Source: Xenophilus aerolatus
GTDB taxonomy: Bacteria > Pseudomonadota > Gammaproteobacteria > Burkholderiales > Burkholderiaceae_C
Assembly: GCA_030418545.1 (NCBI GenBank)
Contig: QAIB01000006.1
Location: 1-64,000 of the forward strand
Reading direction: 5' to 3'
Length of the DNA: 64,000 bases
In this document: positions 20,375 to 31,845 of the stretch, one piece after another
Numbering within the stretch: the stretch's first letter is position 1
How the letters are laid out: each line of letters starts with the position of its first letter
Program-made: the position numbers and the translations under genes
Notes under the pieces: generated by a model
Seen by the model: only the letters and a program-made list of their open reading frames with translations
The model's database searches: none
What the model was told of the DNA's origin: nothing

Positions 20375-20803
20375 GTCTGGATTGAGTAAATCTTATACCG
20401 ACATCACATCTTCTCAATTGCCAGCGGCGCAAATGCTGCAACACTGCAACACCCCGACCGAGCAGCGCGCGGTCGCGACCCCGAGGCCCGGACGACCCGT
20501 CCGGGCCTGCGTCGATCCAGAAAAAGAACACCGTAGGAGACGAGAGAATCCGTGGAAAGGTTCACTGGCCACCCTGGGTCCGGCAGCGACCCCTCGACGC
20601 GATCCCGCAGCGGCATTCTGGTCGTTACCGATGGCGCGGACGGCGCGCTCGAAGGCAGACTCGCCAGCCATGCCGCCACTGCCCGCGCCACCGTTGAGGG
20701 CGATGCCCTGCAGCAGATCCTGGGACTGCTGCGGCTTGGGCCTTCTCGCCGTGCAGCCCGCGGGACGGGTCGGCCGGACGCCTTGCGCGGCAAGGAAGAA
20801 CTG
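20375..20803. other. Long divergent intergenic region, possibly with a coding leader
   Basis: This 429-bp stretch separates the LysR gene from the first clear start of the ABC permease. It holds an A+T-rich start (TAAATCTTATACC), a perfect tandem direct repeat CTGCAACA-CTGCAACA at 20436-20451, and from 20552 an open frame beginning GTG. That frame is in phase with the permease and has G/C-rich third codon positions. An AGGAG sits 12 bases before the GTG. The 84 extra residues match nothing I recognise and are not hydrophobic. It is either a real N-terminal extension or a relict. Confidence 0.5.
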
Positions 20804-21577
20804 ATGCGGCACCGGCTCCTGTCGGCCCTCTGGTTCTGCGCGCCCTTTGCCGTCCTGCTGCTGCTGTGGGCCTTTCTGGTGCCGTACTTCGAGGTCAATC
20901 CACGCCTCTTCCCGCCGCTGGCGTCGGTGGTCCAGGCCGGGCTCGAGGGCATCAGGGATGGCACCTTGATCCGGCACATCGGCGCAAGCCTTCTGCGCGT
21001 CACCGTCGGCACGGCGCTCGCGCTGGTGTTCGCCATCCCGCTGGGCATCGCCATGGGCGTCAGCTCCGCGGTCTCCGGCTTCCTCACGCCACCGCTGCGG
21101 TTCTTTTCGGTGCTGGCGGGCATCGCGTGGATCCCGCTCGCGTCGCTGTGGTTCGGCTACGGCTTCGGCGCCATCACCTTCGTGATCTTCAACGCCGTGT
21201 TCTTCATCGTCACCTACAACACGCTGCTCGGCGTCTCGACCATTCCCATGCACGTGCGCAACGCGGCCGCCTCGCTGGGCGCCGGCCGCTGGGCGATGCT
21301 GACCGAGGTCCTGCTGCCGGGCGCGCTTCCCAACATCGTCACCGGCATCCGCACCGGGCTGGGCTTCGCCTGGCGCGGGCTGATCGCTGCCGAGATGATC
21401 GCCACCAACGTCGGCCTGGGCTACATGCTGTTCGTGGCGCGCGATTTCTACAAGACCGAAGTGATCGTGCTCGGCATGGTCGTCATCGGGGTGCTGTGGC
21501 TGCTGCTCGACCGGCTGGTGCTGGCGCCGATCGAGCGCGCCACCAGCGAGCGCTGGGGCCTGGTGCAGCGGGCATGA
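20804..21577 (+). CDS. ABC transporter permease (SsuC/TauC type), first of two
   Basis: Inner-membrane subunit of a nitrate/sulfonate/taurine-class importer, 257 residues from the ATG at 20804, which AAGGAAG precedes by 6 bases. About six membrane segments are seen, starting at LLSALWFCAPFAVLLLLWAF. The coupling loop ASLGAGRWAMLTEVLLPGALP near 165-185 has the EAA-like pattern that contacts the ATPase. The in-frame GTG at 20552 would add 84 residues. The stop overlaps the next permease gene as ATGA. Substrate is unknown. Confidence 0.9.
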   Translation: MRHRLLSALWFCAPFAVLLLLWAFLVPYFEVNPRLFPPLASVVQAGLEGIRDGTLIRHIGASLLRVTVGTALALVFAIPLGIAMGVSSAVSGFLTPPLRFFSVLAGIAWIPLASLWFGYGFGAITFVIFNAVFFIVTYNTLLGVSTIPMHVRNAAASLGAGRWAMLTEVLLPGALPNIVTGIRTGLGFAWRGLIAAEMIATNVGLGYMLFVARDFYKTEVIVLGMVVIGVLWLLLDRLVLAPIERATSERWGLVQRA

Positions 21578-22383
21578 AGACATTCCTCCTCAAGACCTGG
21601 AGCCACTACCTGCGCCTGACGACGCAGTGGCCGTCGATCGGCACCCTCGTCCCTTTCATTCCGTTGGTCGTGGGGTGGTGGGTCGTCACCCGGCTGCAGC
21701 TGTTTCCGAGCGCATTCCTGCCGGGGCCGGCGGAGGTGCTGCGCTCGTTCGGCACGCTCGTCTACACCGGGGTGCTGCCGGAGTACCTGCAGGACAGCAT
21801 CGTGCGCCTGGCCATCGGGTCCTTCTGGGGCATCGTGCTGGGCATCCCGCTCGGCATCCTGGTGGGCCTCAGCCAGCGCGCGCACAAGGCGCTGTGGCCG
21901 CTGCTGATGTTCTTCCAGGCCATCGGCGACATCGCGTGGCTGCCGATCCTGGTGATCTGGTTCGGCTACGGGCTGACGACCATGACCGTCGTCATCGTCT
22001 ACACGGTGATCTTCCCGGTCATCCTGAACACGGTGCTGGGCGTGCGCTCCATCCCGATCAACATGCATCGCGCCGCCCTGAGCCTGGGCGCGTCGCGCCT
22101 GCGCATGCTCTGGGAAGTGGTGCTGCCCGGGGCGCTGCCGAACATCATGACCGGCCTGCGCAACGGCCTGGGCTACGGATGGCGCGCCCTCATCGCCACC
22201 GAGATCATCGTGGGCACCAGCGGCATCGGCTTTCTCATGTTCGATGCACGCCGCGCAGGCTCGGTCGTGGAGATCCTGCTGGGCATGATCATTCTGGGGA
22301 TCCTCTGGTACATCGTTGACAGCTGGATCCTGGCGCCGATCGAGCGCGCCACCGGACAGCGCTGGGGATTGGTGACGAAGTGA
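21574..22383 (+). CDS. ABC transporter permease (SsuC/TauC type), second
   Basis: A 269-residue permease homologous to the preceding one (both end IERAT.RWGLV), so the transporter is probably a heterodimer that arose by duplication. Hydrophobic segments begin at TLVPFIPLVVGWWVV. The coupling motif ALSLGASRLRMLWEVVLPG lies near 170-188. Start ATG overlaps the previous stop (ATGA) and its own stop overlaps the ATPase start (GTGA), so the three are translationally coupled. Confidence 0.92.
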   Translation: MKTFLLKTWSHYLRLTTQWPSIGTLVPFIPLVVGWWVVTRLQLFPSAFLPGPAEVLRSFGTLVYTGVLPEYLQDSIVRLAIGSFWGIVLGIPLGILVGLSQRAHKALWPLLMFFQAIGDIAWLPILVIWFGYGLTTMTVVIVYTVIFPVILNTVLGVRSIPINMHRAALSLGASRLRMLWEVVLPGALPNIMTGLRNGLGYGWRALIATEIIVGTSGIGFLMFDARRAGSVVEILLGMIILGILWYIVDSWILAPIERATGQRWGLVTK

Positions 22384-23138
22384 AAAGCCTGGCCATACGC
22401 AATCTCTCGAAGACCTACTTCGACGTCCATGCGGGCGCGAACGTGACCGCGGTGCGCGACCTGTCGCTGGAGATTCCGGCGGGCGAGTTCGTGTCCATCG
22501 TCGGCCCCTCGGGCTGCGGCAAGACGACGCTGCTCAACATGATCGCGGGCTTTCTTCCCCACACCGAAGGGGAGATCCTGGTCGGTGGCCAGCCGGTGAA
22601 GGGGCCGGGCCCCGACCGCGGCGTGGTGTTCCAGTCCTGGGCGCTCTTTCCCTGGCGCACCGTGCTCGACAACGTCGCCTTCGGCCCCAAGATGCGCGGC
22701 GTGCGCCGGGCCGAGCGCGAGAAGATCGCGCACGACTACCTGGCGCTCGCCAAGCTGTCCCATGCCGCGACCCGCTATCCCAACGAGCTGTCGGGCGGCA
22801 TGCAGCAGCGCGTGGGCGTGGTGCGTGCGCTGGCGAACGAACCCGACGTGCTGCTCATGGACGAGCCCTTCGCCAGCGTCGATGCACAGACGCGCATGAC
22901 CTTGCAGGAAGAGCTGACCCGGATCTGGGAGCAGAAGCGACCCACGGTCATCTTCATTACCCACGACGTGGCGGAAGCCGTCTTCCTGGGCAACCGCGTC
23001 ATCGCCCTTTCCAAGGGGCGGGTGCTGGAGGAGATCGACGTCGACCTGCCGCGGCCCCGGGTGTGGGACGAACTCAACGAGAACGATCGCTTCAAGGCCC
23101 TGAGCGCACGCGTTCTGCAACTCGTACGGTCGGCCTGA
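22380..23138 (+). CDS. ABC transporter ATP-binding protein (NitT/TauT family)
   Basis: Cytoplasmic ATPase of 252 residues energising the two permeases. Walker A GPSGCGKTT is at 42-50, the Q-loop VVFQ at 82-85, the signature LSGGMQQR at 137-144, Walker B VLLMDEP at 157-163 and the switch histidine in THD at 194-196. It starts with GTG overlapping the permease stop. Subfamily features (FQSWALFPWRTVLDNV) fit SsuB/TauB-like proteins. The frame is intact. Confidence 0.95.
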   Translation: MKSLAIRNLSKTYFDVHAGANVTAVRDLSLEIPAGEFVSIVGPSGCGKTTLLNMIAGFLPHTEGEILVGGQPVKGPGPDRGVVFQSWALFPWRTVLDNVAFGPKMRGVRRAEREKIAHDYLALAKLSHAATRYPNELSGGMQQRVGVVRALANEPDVLLMDEPFASVDAQTRMTLQEELTRIWEQKRPTVIFITHDVAEAVFLGNRVIALSKGRVLEEIDVDLPRPRVWDELNENDRFKALSARVLQLVRSA

Positions 23139-23141
23139 GCC

Positions 23142-23459
23142 ATGCTGCGTGACGCCCTCCATTCGCGCAAGTTCCACATCCTGCTGGCGATCGCGGGCTT
23201 CTACGTCGCATGGCAGGTCTGGCTGACGCTCGCCGCACCGAACAAGCTCGCGGACCTCGCGGGCAGTTCGGACAAGGTGAATGTCCTGGTCACGCTGGCG
23301 TTTCCGCCGGAGCGCTTCCACTTCCAGCGTTTCCAGGCCTACGGCCGGGTCTCGGGCACGGACCAGAACGCCGTCGAGGTTCGCGGGGTGAAACGGGTGG
23401 ATCTGAGGACCGTCGCCCGCCCCTACTGGGTGAAACGTGTCGAGCCACTACAACCATGA
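23142..23459 (+). CDS. Small membrane-anchored protein in the ABC operon (105 aa)
   Basis: Starts 3 bp after the ATPase stop and ends 7 bp before the binding-protein start, so it is in the operon. Residues 12-32 (FHILLAIAGFYVAWQVWLTL) form one membrane span. The remaining 70 residues look extracytoplasmic, with KVNVLVTLAFPPERFHFQRF and a C-terminal RPYWVKRVEPLQP. I do not recognise a family. It may be an accessory subunit or sensor for the transporter; this is inference from position. Confidence 0.7.
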   Translation: MLRDALHSRKFHILLAIAGFYVAWQVWLTLAAPNKLADLAGSSDKVNVLVTLAFPPERFHFQRFQAYGRVSGTDQNAVEVRGVKRVDLRTVARPYWVKRVEPLQP

Positions 23460-23466
23460 GGAGACC

Positions 23467-24531
23467 ATGATGAGACGCATCGCGCTACTGCTCTGTTCGC
23501 TGTTGTTCCTGCCCTTGCTGGCGTCCGCCCAGCCGACGGACCTCGTCAAGGTGCGGGTCGGCATGGTGGCCGCCGTCGACATGCTGGCGTTGCCCATCGC
23601 CGTCGAGCGTGGCTTCTTCGAGAAATACGGGCTCGACGTGACGATCGCGCGCCCGTACGCCACCGGCGTGGATGCGCTCAACGCCCTGCAGGCCGGCGAG
23701 ACCGACATGGTCCAGGCGGGCGTTCCGGCCATCGGCGCCATCCTGCGCGGCATGGACCTGGTGTTCCTGGGCAACTTCAGCGGCAACGCCACCAAGCTCG
23801 GTTCCGATGCCACGCTCGCCCTCATTGCGAACAGCGGTGCGGGCATCGTCAAGGGTGACCTGAAGAGCCTCAAGGGCAAGAAGATCGCGACCTCGTTCGG
23901 CACGATCAACCATCTCTATGTGCTCGGCCTGCTGGAGAAGGCCGGCCTGACGCCGGCCGAAGTGACCCTGGTCAACACCCCGCCGCCGGAGATGACCGTG
24001 GCCTTGCTGGCCAAGGGCGTGGACGCATTCGCGGCCTGGGACCCGGCGCCGGTCATCGCCATGAAGGAGGTGCCCGGCGCGATCGAGGTGATCCGCGGCG
24101 GCGACGTGATCTCGTACCTCGGCTTCAACATCGCCATGCGGCCCTGGGTGGAGAAGAACGGGGCGACGATCGAGAAATTCCTGGCGGGCGTGTCCGAGGC
24201 CGACCAGTGGATGCGCAAGAACCCGAAGCAGGCCGCCGCCATCGGCACGCGCTGGATCCCGGGCCTGAAGATGGACGTCGCGGAGATCGCGATGCAGAAC
24301 AACGTGCAGCAGCTGGACCGCCGCATTTCCGCATACAACTACCGTGCGCTGTGGAAGGCGCAGGACACGCTGCAGCGGCTGGGCGTGATCAAGACCGTGT
24401 TCGACGTGAACAAGCACATCGAGCCCAAGTACATCCTCAACGTGGTGCAACGCTACCCCGCGCTCTTCTCCGACCTGCAGCCCATTCCTGCGGAAGTGGC
24501 GATCAAGCCGGGCTACGTGTTCAAGCCCTGA
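23467..24531 (+). CDS. Periplasmic substrate-binding protein (NMT1/SsuA-like)
   Basis: A 354-residue protein with a signal peptide (MMRRIALLLCSLLFLPLLAS, cleavage after SAQ near 23). The SsuA/THI5-like fold follows: VRVGMVAAVDMLALPIAVER, then FFEKYGLDVTIARPYATGVD near 50-70, GETDMVQAGVPAIGAI near 80-95, and LKGKKIATSFGTINHLY near 140. GAGGAGACC precedes the first of two ATGs. It delivers an unknown organic anion or amine to the ABC permeases encoded just upstream. Confidence 0.92.
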   Translation: MMRRIALLLCSLLFLPLLASAQPTDLVKVRVGMVAAVDMLALPIAVERGFFEKYGLDVTIARPYATGVDALNALQAGETDMVQAGVPAIGAILRGMDLVFLGNFSGNATKLGSDATLALIANSGAGIVKGDLKSLKGKKIATSFGTINHLYVLGLLEKAGLTPAEVTLVNTPPPEMTVALLAKGVDAFAAWDPAPVIAMKEVPGAIEVIRGGDVISYLGFNIAMRPWVEKNGATIEKFLAGVSEADQWMRKNPKQAAAIGTRWIPGLKMDVAEIAMQNNVQQLDRRISAYNYRALWKAQDTLQRLGVIKTVFDVNKHIEPKYILNVVQRYPALFSDLQPIPAEVAIKPGYVFKP

Positions 24532-24611
24532 TCCGACCCGAGTGGCCACCGGCGCCCCGGGCAGCGCCTTGCCCGGGCCGCGCCGCTGGCACCTTTTGCT
24601 GAAAGGCAGTC

Positions 24612-25334
24612 ATGGCTGCGAAACGAGTCGCGATCGTCACGGGCGCCGGCAGCGGCATCGGCAAGGCCGCGTCGCTCGCGCTGCTGAAAGACGGCTACCA
24701 CGTCGGCCTGGTGGGGCGGCGCAAGGACATGCTGGAGAAGACCGCGGTCGAATCCGCCGCCGGGGACCGTGCGCTGGTGCTGGCGGCCGACATCACCCGG
24801 GACGCCGATGTCGAGAGGGTCTTCTCCGAGGTGAAGGACCGGTTCGGCCGGCTCGACGTGCTGTTCAACAACGCCGGCATGGGCGCGCCCGCAATGCCGA
24901 TGGAAGACCTGCCGATCGAGAAGTTCCGCGAGGTGGTGAACATCAACCTGGTGGCGATGTTCATGTGCGCCCAGCATGCCATCCGCCTCATGAAGGCGCA
25001 GGACCCGAAGGGGGGCCGCATCATCAACAACGGATCGCTCTCGGCGCACGCGCCGCGGCCGATGTCGGTGGCCTACACCGCCACCAAGCACGCCGTGACC
25101 GGCCTGACCAAGAGCATCTCGCTCGACGGCCGCAAGGACGACATCACGGCCAGCCAGATCGACATCGGCAACGCGCGGACCGAGCTGGCCGCAGGCATGA
25201 CGAACGGCGAGCCGATGATGAACGTGCAGCACGCCGCCGACGCCGTCCTGCACGTGGCCAACCTGCCCCTGGATGTGAACGTGCAGTTCATGAGCATCAT
25301 GGCCACCAAGATGCCCTTCGTCGGCCGCGGCTAG
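24612..25334 (+). CDS. Short-chain dehydrogenase/reductase
   Basis: NAD(P)-dependent oxidoreductase of 240 residues with a Rossmann fold. The cofactor loop is [10 protein letters not shown] at 10-19, NNAG near 89-92, the catalytic Ser in [10 protein letters not shown] near 137 and YTATK near 154-158. It lies 80 bp after the binding protein on the same strand and is probably the last gene of the operon. The C-terminal [12 protein letters not shown] is common in classical SDRs of this size. Substrate unknown, perhaps the imported compound or a derivative. Confidence 0.92.
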   Translation: MAAKRVAIVTGAGSGIGKAASLALLKDGYHVGLVGRRKDMLEKTAVESAAGDRALVLAADITRDADVERVFSEVKDRFGRLDVLFNNAGMGAPAMPMEDLPIEKFREVVNINLVAMFMCAQHAIRLMKAQDPKGGRIINNGSLSAHAPRPMSVAYTATKHAVTGLTKSISLDGRKDDITASQIDIGNARTELAAGMTNGEPMMNVQHAADAVLHVANLPLDVNVQFMSIMATKMPFVGRG

Positions 25335-25458
25335 CGCGTCTCACCCGGGACCGGCGCTGTGGCCACGTGATCAGGGGGCTGCCGCGGCGGGCAGTGGGTC
25401 GGCAGGCCCCCGCGAGTAACAGAGGCCTTCCTGTCGAACAACGCCCGCGAAGGCGGGG

Positions 25459-25989
25459 TCAGAAGGGAATGTCGTCGTCCATGTCGTCGAAACCGGTCGA
25501 CGAACGCTGCGGGGCCGGTGCGGGTGCGCGCGGTGCGGGGGCCCGCGGTGCCGCGGCCGGGGCGCGCGAATAGCCGCCGCCACCGCCGCCGTAGCCACCA
25601 CCGCCGCCGCCGTACCCGTCGTCGTCGCCGCCGCCGGCGGGCGCGCCCTGGCCCTGACGGCTGCCGAGCATCTGCATCTGGTCGACGCGGATGTCGGTGG
25701 CGTACTTCTCGACGCCGTCCTTGTCCTGGTACTTGCGGGTGCGGATCTGGCCCTCGACGTAGATCTGCGAGCCCTTGCGCAGGTACTGCGCGGCGATCTC
25801 GGCCAGGCGGCCGTTGAACACGAGGCGGTGCCACTCGGTGGCTTCGCGCATCTCGCCGGACTGCTTGTCCTTCCACTTGTCGGTGGTCGCCAGGGTCACG
25901 TTGCAGACCTGGTCGCCGCTGGGAAAGGTGCGGGTTTCGGGATCGCGGCCGAGGTTGCCGACGAGGATGACTTTGTTGACGGATGCCAT
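25459..25989 (-). CDS. ssb: Single-stranded DNA-binding protein
   Basis: Binds ssDNA as a tetramer in replication, recombination and repair. The 176-residue protein starts [20 protein letters not shown]. The OB fold covers 1-110, with [21 protein letters not shown] near 35-55 and [20 protein letters not shown] near 75-94. A glycine-rich then Pro/Ala-rich linker spans 118-165. The acidic protein-interaction tip DDMDDDIPF ends the chain. It is divergent from the ClC gene, with uvrA beyond; uvrA-ssb proximity is common in proteobacteria. Confidence 0.98.
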   Translation of the reverse strand: MASVNKVILVGNLGRDPETRTFPSGDQVCNVTLATTDKWKDKQSGEMREATEWHRLVFNGRLAEIAAQYLRKGSQIYVEGQIRTRKYQDKDGVEKYATDIRVDQMQMLGSRQGQGAPAGGGDDDGYGGGGGGYGGGGGGYSRAPAAAPRAPAPRAPAPAPQRSSTGFDDMDDDIPF

Positions 25990-26130
25990 GTGCGCTGCCC
26001 CTGATGAATGAGAAGAGAGGAAGGAATCGGAAGACGAACCGGTGATTGTGCCCGATGCGCCCGCCGCCGCCGGTCGCGCCGCGGGCCGACACCGGCCGGG
26101 TGTGCAGCCCTGCACAATCGACCTTCGCCG

Positions 26131-27525
26131 ATGAACCACGAACCGGATTTCTTCGAGAACCTGCGCAGCGAGCTGTCCAGCTGGCGCCTGTGGCTGGACC
26201 GCACGATCGTGCTGGGCTATGCCATCTTCGCCGGCCTCTTCGTGGTCGGCTTCACGGTGGCGGCGGACTGGGCCTTCGGCCTCTTCCGGGCCCTCCACGG
26301 CAGCCACGCCTGGCTCGTCCTGCTGTGGACGCCCGCGCTGACGGCCGGCATCGTGTGGGTGACGCGCCGCTGGTTCCCCGGCGCGGCCGGTTCCGGCATT
26401 CCGCAGATCAAGGCCGCGCTCGACCCGGCCCTGCCGCCCGAGCGGCGTGGGCGCTTCGCCTCGCTGCGCCTCACGCTCGCCAAGGTGGGGCTCGGCGTGG
26501 CGGGCTTCGCCGGCGGCCTGTCGATCGGGCGCGAGGGGCCCTCGGTGCAGGTGGCGGCGGGCGTGATGCAGCACGCCAAACGCTGGCTGTCGCCCAATTC
26601 GACGGTCGACACCCGCGCGCTGCTGATCGCCGGCGGCGCGGCGGGCATCGCGGCGGCCTTCAATGCGCCCCTGGCCGGCGTGGTCTTCGCCATCGAGGAG
26701 CTGGCGGGCCGGCTGGAGGCGCGTGCCAGCGGGGTGATCATCACCGCCATCGTGCTGGCCGGCCTGGTCGCCGTGTCGGCCTTCGGCAACCTCAGCTACT
26801 TTGGCGTCATCAAGGTGCCGCGGCTGGGCTGGGACATCCTGGCGCCAGGCCTGCTCGTCGCGCTGCTGGCGGGCGTGGCCGGCGGCCTGTTCGCGCGGCT
26901 GATGATCGCCTCGCTCACCGGCGCGCCCCAGCGGCTCAACCGCTGGCGCGCACGCTGGCCGGTGCGCTTCGCGGCCGCGGGCGGCCTGCTCATCGCGGCG
27001 ATCGGGCTGGTCACCGGCGGCGTGACCTTCGGCGCCGGGTCGGAGGCCGTCAAGCAGATGCTGGCCGGCCACGACGAGCTCACGCCGCTCTACACCCTGC
27101 TCAAGTTCATCGCCACCTGGGTCACGGCCTGGTGCGGCGTGCCGGGCGGCATCTTCGCGCCCTCGCTGTCGATCGGCGCGGGCATCGGCGACGGCGTGGC
27201 GCACCTGGTCAGCGCCGACCTCGGGCCGGCCCTGATCGCGATGGGCATGGCCGGCTTCCTGGCCGCGGTGACGCAGGCGCCGCTCACGGCCTTCATCATC
27301 GTCATGGAAATGGTCGACGGCCACTCGATGGTGCTGAGCCTGATGGCCAGCGCCATGCTGGCCAGCCTGGTGTCGCGCATGATCAGCCGGCCGCTGTACG
27401 AGGCGCTGGCGGAGCACATGGTCGCGAACGCGATCGCGGGGCCGGCCACCCCGGCCGCACCATCGATGGGTGCGGCGCCGCCCGCCGACCCGCCGCCTGC
27501 CGGCGAACCCGGGCCGGTGCGCTGA
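26131..27525 (+). CDS. ClC-family chloride channel or chloride/proton antiporter
   Basis: Inner-membrane ClC protein of 464 residues. Selectivity-filter motifs are GSGIP at 87-91, GREGP at 133-137 with the gating glutamate E135, and [13 protein letters not shown] near 347. About ten hydrophobic helices are visible, ending near residue 430, followed by a Pro/Ala-rich tail of about 35 residues with no CBS domains. The ATG at 26131 begins [20 protein letters not shown], a usual ClC start, although the frame is open further upstream. It may aid acid or osmotic stress tolerance; channel versus exchanger is not decided. Confidence 0.93.
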   Translation: MNHEPDFFENLRSELSSWRLWLDRTIVLGYAIFAGLFVVGFTVAADWAFGLFRALHGSHAWLVLLWTPALTAGIVWVTRRWFPGAAGSGIPQIKAALDPALPPERRGRFASLRLTLAKVGLGVAGFAGGLSIGREGPSVQVAAGVMQHAKRWLSPNSTVDTRALLIAGGAAGIAAAFNAPLAGVVFAIEELAGRLEARASGVIITAIVLAGLVAVSAFGNLSYFGVIKVPRLGWDILAPGLLVALLAGVAGGLFARLMIASLTGAPQRLNRWRARWPVRFAAAGGLLIAAIGLVTGGVTFGAGSEAVKQMLAGHDELTPLYTLLKFIATWVTAWCGVPGGIFAPSLSIGAGIGDGVAHLVSADLGPALIAMGMAGFLAAVTQAPLTAFIIVMEMVDGHSMVLSLMASAMLASLVSRMISRPLYEALAEHMVANAIAGPATPAAPSMGAAPPADPPPAGEPGPVR

Positions 27526-27578
27526 AAGGCGCGGCGGTCTATCATGCCCGGTTGCCCCGCACCGACCGCCTTCCGCCC

Positions 27579-30689
<3,111 letters not shown>

Positions 30690-30698
30690 ATAACTCTG

Positions 30699-30727
30699 TT
30701 GATAACCGGTGGGTGGCTTTGTACAAT
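30699..30727 (+). promoter_or_regulatory. Near-consensus sigma-70 promoter downstream of uvrA
   Basis: TTGATA (30699-30704) and TACAAT (30722-30727) are separated by exactly 17 bp, the optimal spacing. Each box matches the consensus at five of six positions. It begins 10 bp after the uvrA stop and points away from it. No protein-coding start follows; the transcript would begin near 30734 and run into the terminator at 30816-30851. Confidence 0.8.
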
Positions 30728-30733
30728 GAGTTT

Positions 30734-30851
30734 GCCGGGAACGAAAATCGGCTCCATGCCGTGTGTGAGCGGGCCTCGGCGCCCGACACCTATATTCCCG
30801 GTCACCCTCTATGCGGCCGCTGATCCACCACGGGTCAGCGGCTTTTTCTTT
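30734..30851 (+). ncRNA. Candidate small RNA of about 115 nt downstream of uvrA
   Basis: A near-perfect promoter, a structured body and a rho-independent terminator define the unit. The body is closed by CCGGGAA (30735-30741) pairing with TTCCCGG (30795-30801). Inside are the hairpin CGGC-TCCAT-GCCG (30749-30761) and a longer hairpin GTGT-(bulge GAG)-CGGGC / GCCCG-ACAC (30763-30789), giving a three-way junction. A single-stranded linker TCACCCTCTATGC leads to the terminator. No convincing ORF is inside. I do not recognise it as 6S, 4.5S, tmRNA, RNase P or a known riboswitch; 5' and 3' ends are predicted only. Confidence 0.65.
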
Positions 30852-31645
30852 GTGTAGTAATTGCCGTAGGCCGCTGCGGTGGTCTCGTCGACGGCGTGGA
30901 TGACGCCCACCTTGGGCCATATCAAGTCCGCGTATCTGCTTTCGTTCCGCTCGAAGTAGCGCTGAATCGCCCAGAGCAAATAGTCCACCGCCTGCAGTGC
31001 AGGTTCCGCCCCGGGATTGGACTGCCTCGCCACGATGCTTGATGTCACCGGCCGCGCCCATTGGCTCTCGAAACGCACCTTCGCTTTCTCGAGAGCCATC
31101 CGAAGAGCAGCCGAGCGATCCGATCTGCCGCGACTGGCAAAACAAACGTCGACCTCCGGGGTCAGGTGCAGTCTGTTCTTGAACAGCCTCGACACGAGGG
31201 AGTCGTACAGCTCGTTGGGGTTGTACCGATAGTTCGCGTCATGCCGGTTGCGTTGCTGAACGTAGTCGAGCACCCTCAACTTATCGCGCACTACCGCAAA
31301 GAACTTCAACTCGTGGCGCGCAAGCACCTTGTAGACCTCCCGCCTAACCTCCGGCAGGTCATCTTTCGCATGAAACGCGATCGCGGTCTTTCGACGTTCC
31401 GGCTGCATCGAGGGGACGCCTCGAAAATACGGGTCCGCCAGCAACTGGCGCCGCAATGCATCCAGGTCTTCGCCCAAAGCAGCTGGATCGGCAGCTTCCA
31501 TCGCGCCGAGGATGAAATATCGGGAGCATCCATCCTGCCCAGGAAGCGCTCGGCCCCGGGCATCGAATATGACGGGGTCTCCCGCTTCGTCGACATAGCA
31601 ACTCCGGCGCGCGGTTTTTCCGCCGGTGAGATCAATTTCGCTCAT
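30809..31645 (-). CDS. DUF3800 domain protein
   Basis: A 278-residue protein with the RNase H-like DUF3800 signature: SCYVDEAGDPV near 15-25 with acidic residues D19, E20 and D23, YFILGAMEA near 43, and the C-terminal QAVDYLLWAIQRYFE near 235-250. Biochemical function is not established; members often sit in mobile or defence-related regions. Base composition is visibly lower in G+C and codon use more mixed than in neighbours, which suggests transfer. Its stop lies within the 3' end of the small RNA unit, and the last residues YYTKKKPLTRGG are encoded through that terminator. The ATG overlaps a short upstream frame as ATGA. Confidence 0.85.
   Translation of the reverse strand: MSEIDLTGGKTARRSCYVDEAGDPVIFDARGRALPGQDGCSRYFILGAMEAADPAALGEDLDALRRQLLADPYFRGVPSMQPERRKTAIAFHAKDDLPEVRREVYKVLARHELKFFAVVRDKLRVLDYVQQRNRHDANYRYNPNELYDSLVSRLFKNRLHLTPEVDVCFASRGRSDRSAALRMALEKAKVRFESQWARPVTSSIVARQSNPGAEPALQAVDYLLWAIQRYFERNESRYADLIWPKVGVIHAVDETTAAAYGNYYTKKKPLTRGGSAAA
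30816..30851 (+). terminator. Rho-independent terminator of the candidate small RNA
   Basis: GCCGCTGA (30816-30823) and TCAGCGGC (30835-30842) form an 8-bp stem with an 11-base loop, followed by TTTTTCTTT. The same bases encode the last codons of the convergent DUF3800 gene (30809-30850 region). Confidence 0.8.
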
Positions 31646-31764
31646 CCCTCCGCCCCGATTTCTTCAAGTGATCGACAGGCAAGGGCCATCGTGCACTGGT
31701 GGCCAAGCACAACCTCCTCCCCAACGACCCGGCCTCGGATTGTGCCGCGATCACTCTCACCCAA
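31642..31764 (-). CDS. Short ORF or gene relict overlapping the DUF3800 start
   Basis: An open frame of up to 40 codons ends with TGA overlapping the DUF3800 ATG by 4 bp (ATGA), as translationally coupled genes do. Its sequence (RGRVVGEEVVLGHQCTMALA, then CRSLEEIGAEG) looks protein-like. There is only a weak TTG start at 31764 and an in-frame stop 18 bases before that. It may be the 3' remnant of a gene that once preceded DUF3800. No function is recognised. Confidence 0.3.
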   Translation of the reverse strand: MGESDRGTIRGRVVGEEVVLGHQCTMALACRSLEEIGAEG

Positions 31765-31845
31765 CCACGGAGCTCGGGGTCATCGCAATGGCACGCTCCA
31801 GCATCTGCACAGAGGTGCAGCGGCGCGTTCCAAGGACCAGCGCCC

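Noticed and set aside
25550-25660. Tandem glycine-codon repeats that might be a microsatellite or CRISPR-like array
   Set aside because: They encode the glycine-rich linker of SSB; there are no spacers and the units are codon-level.
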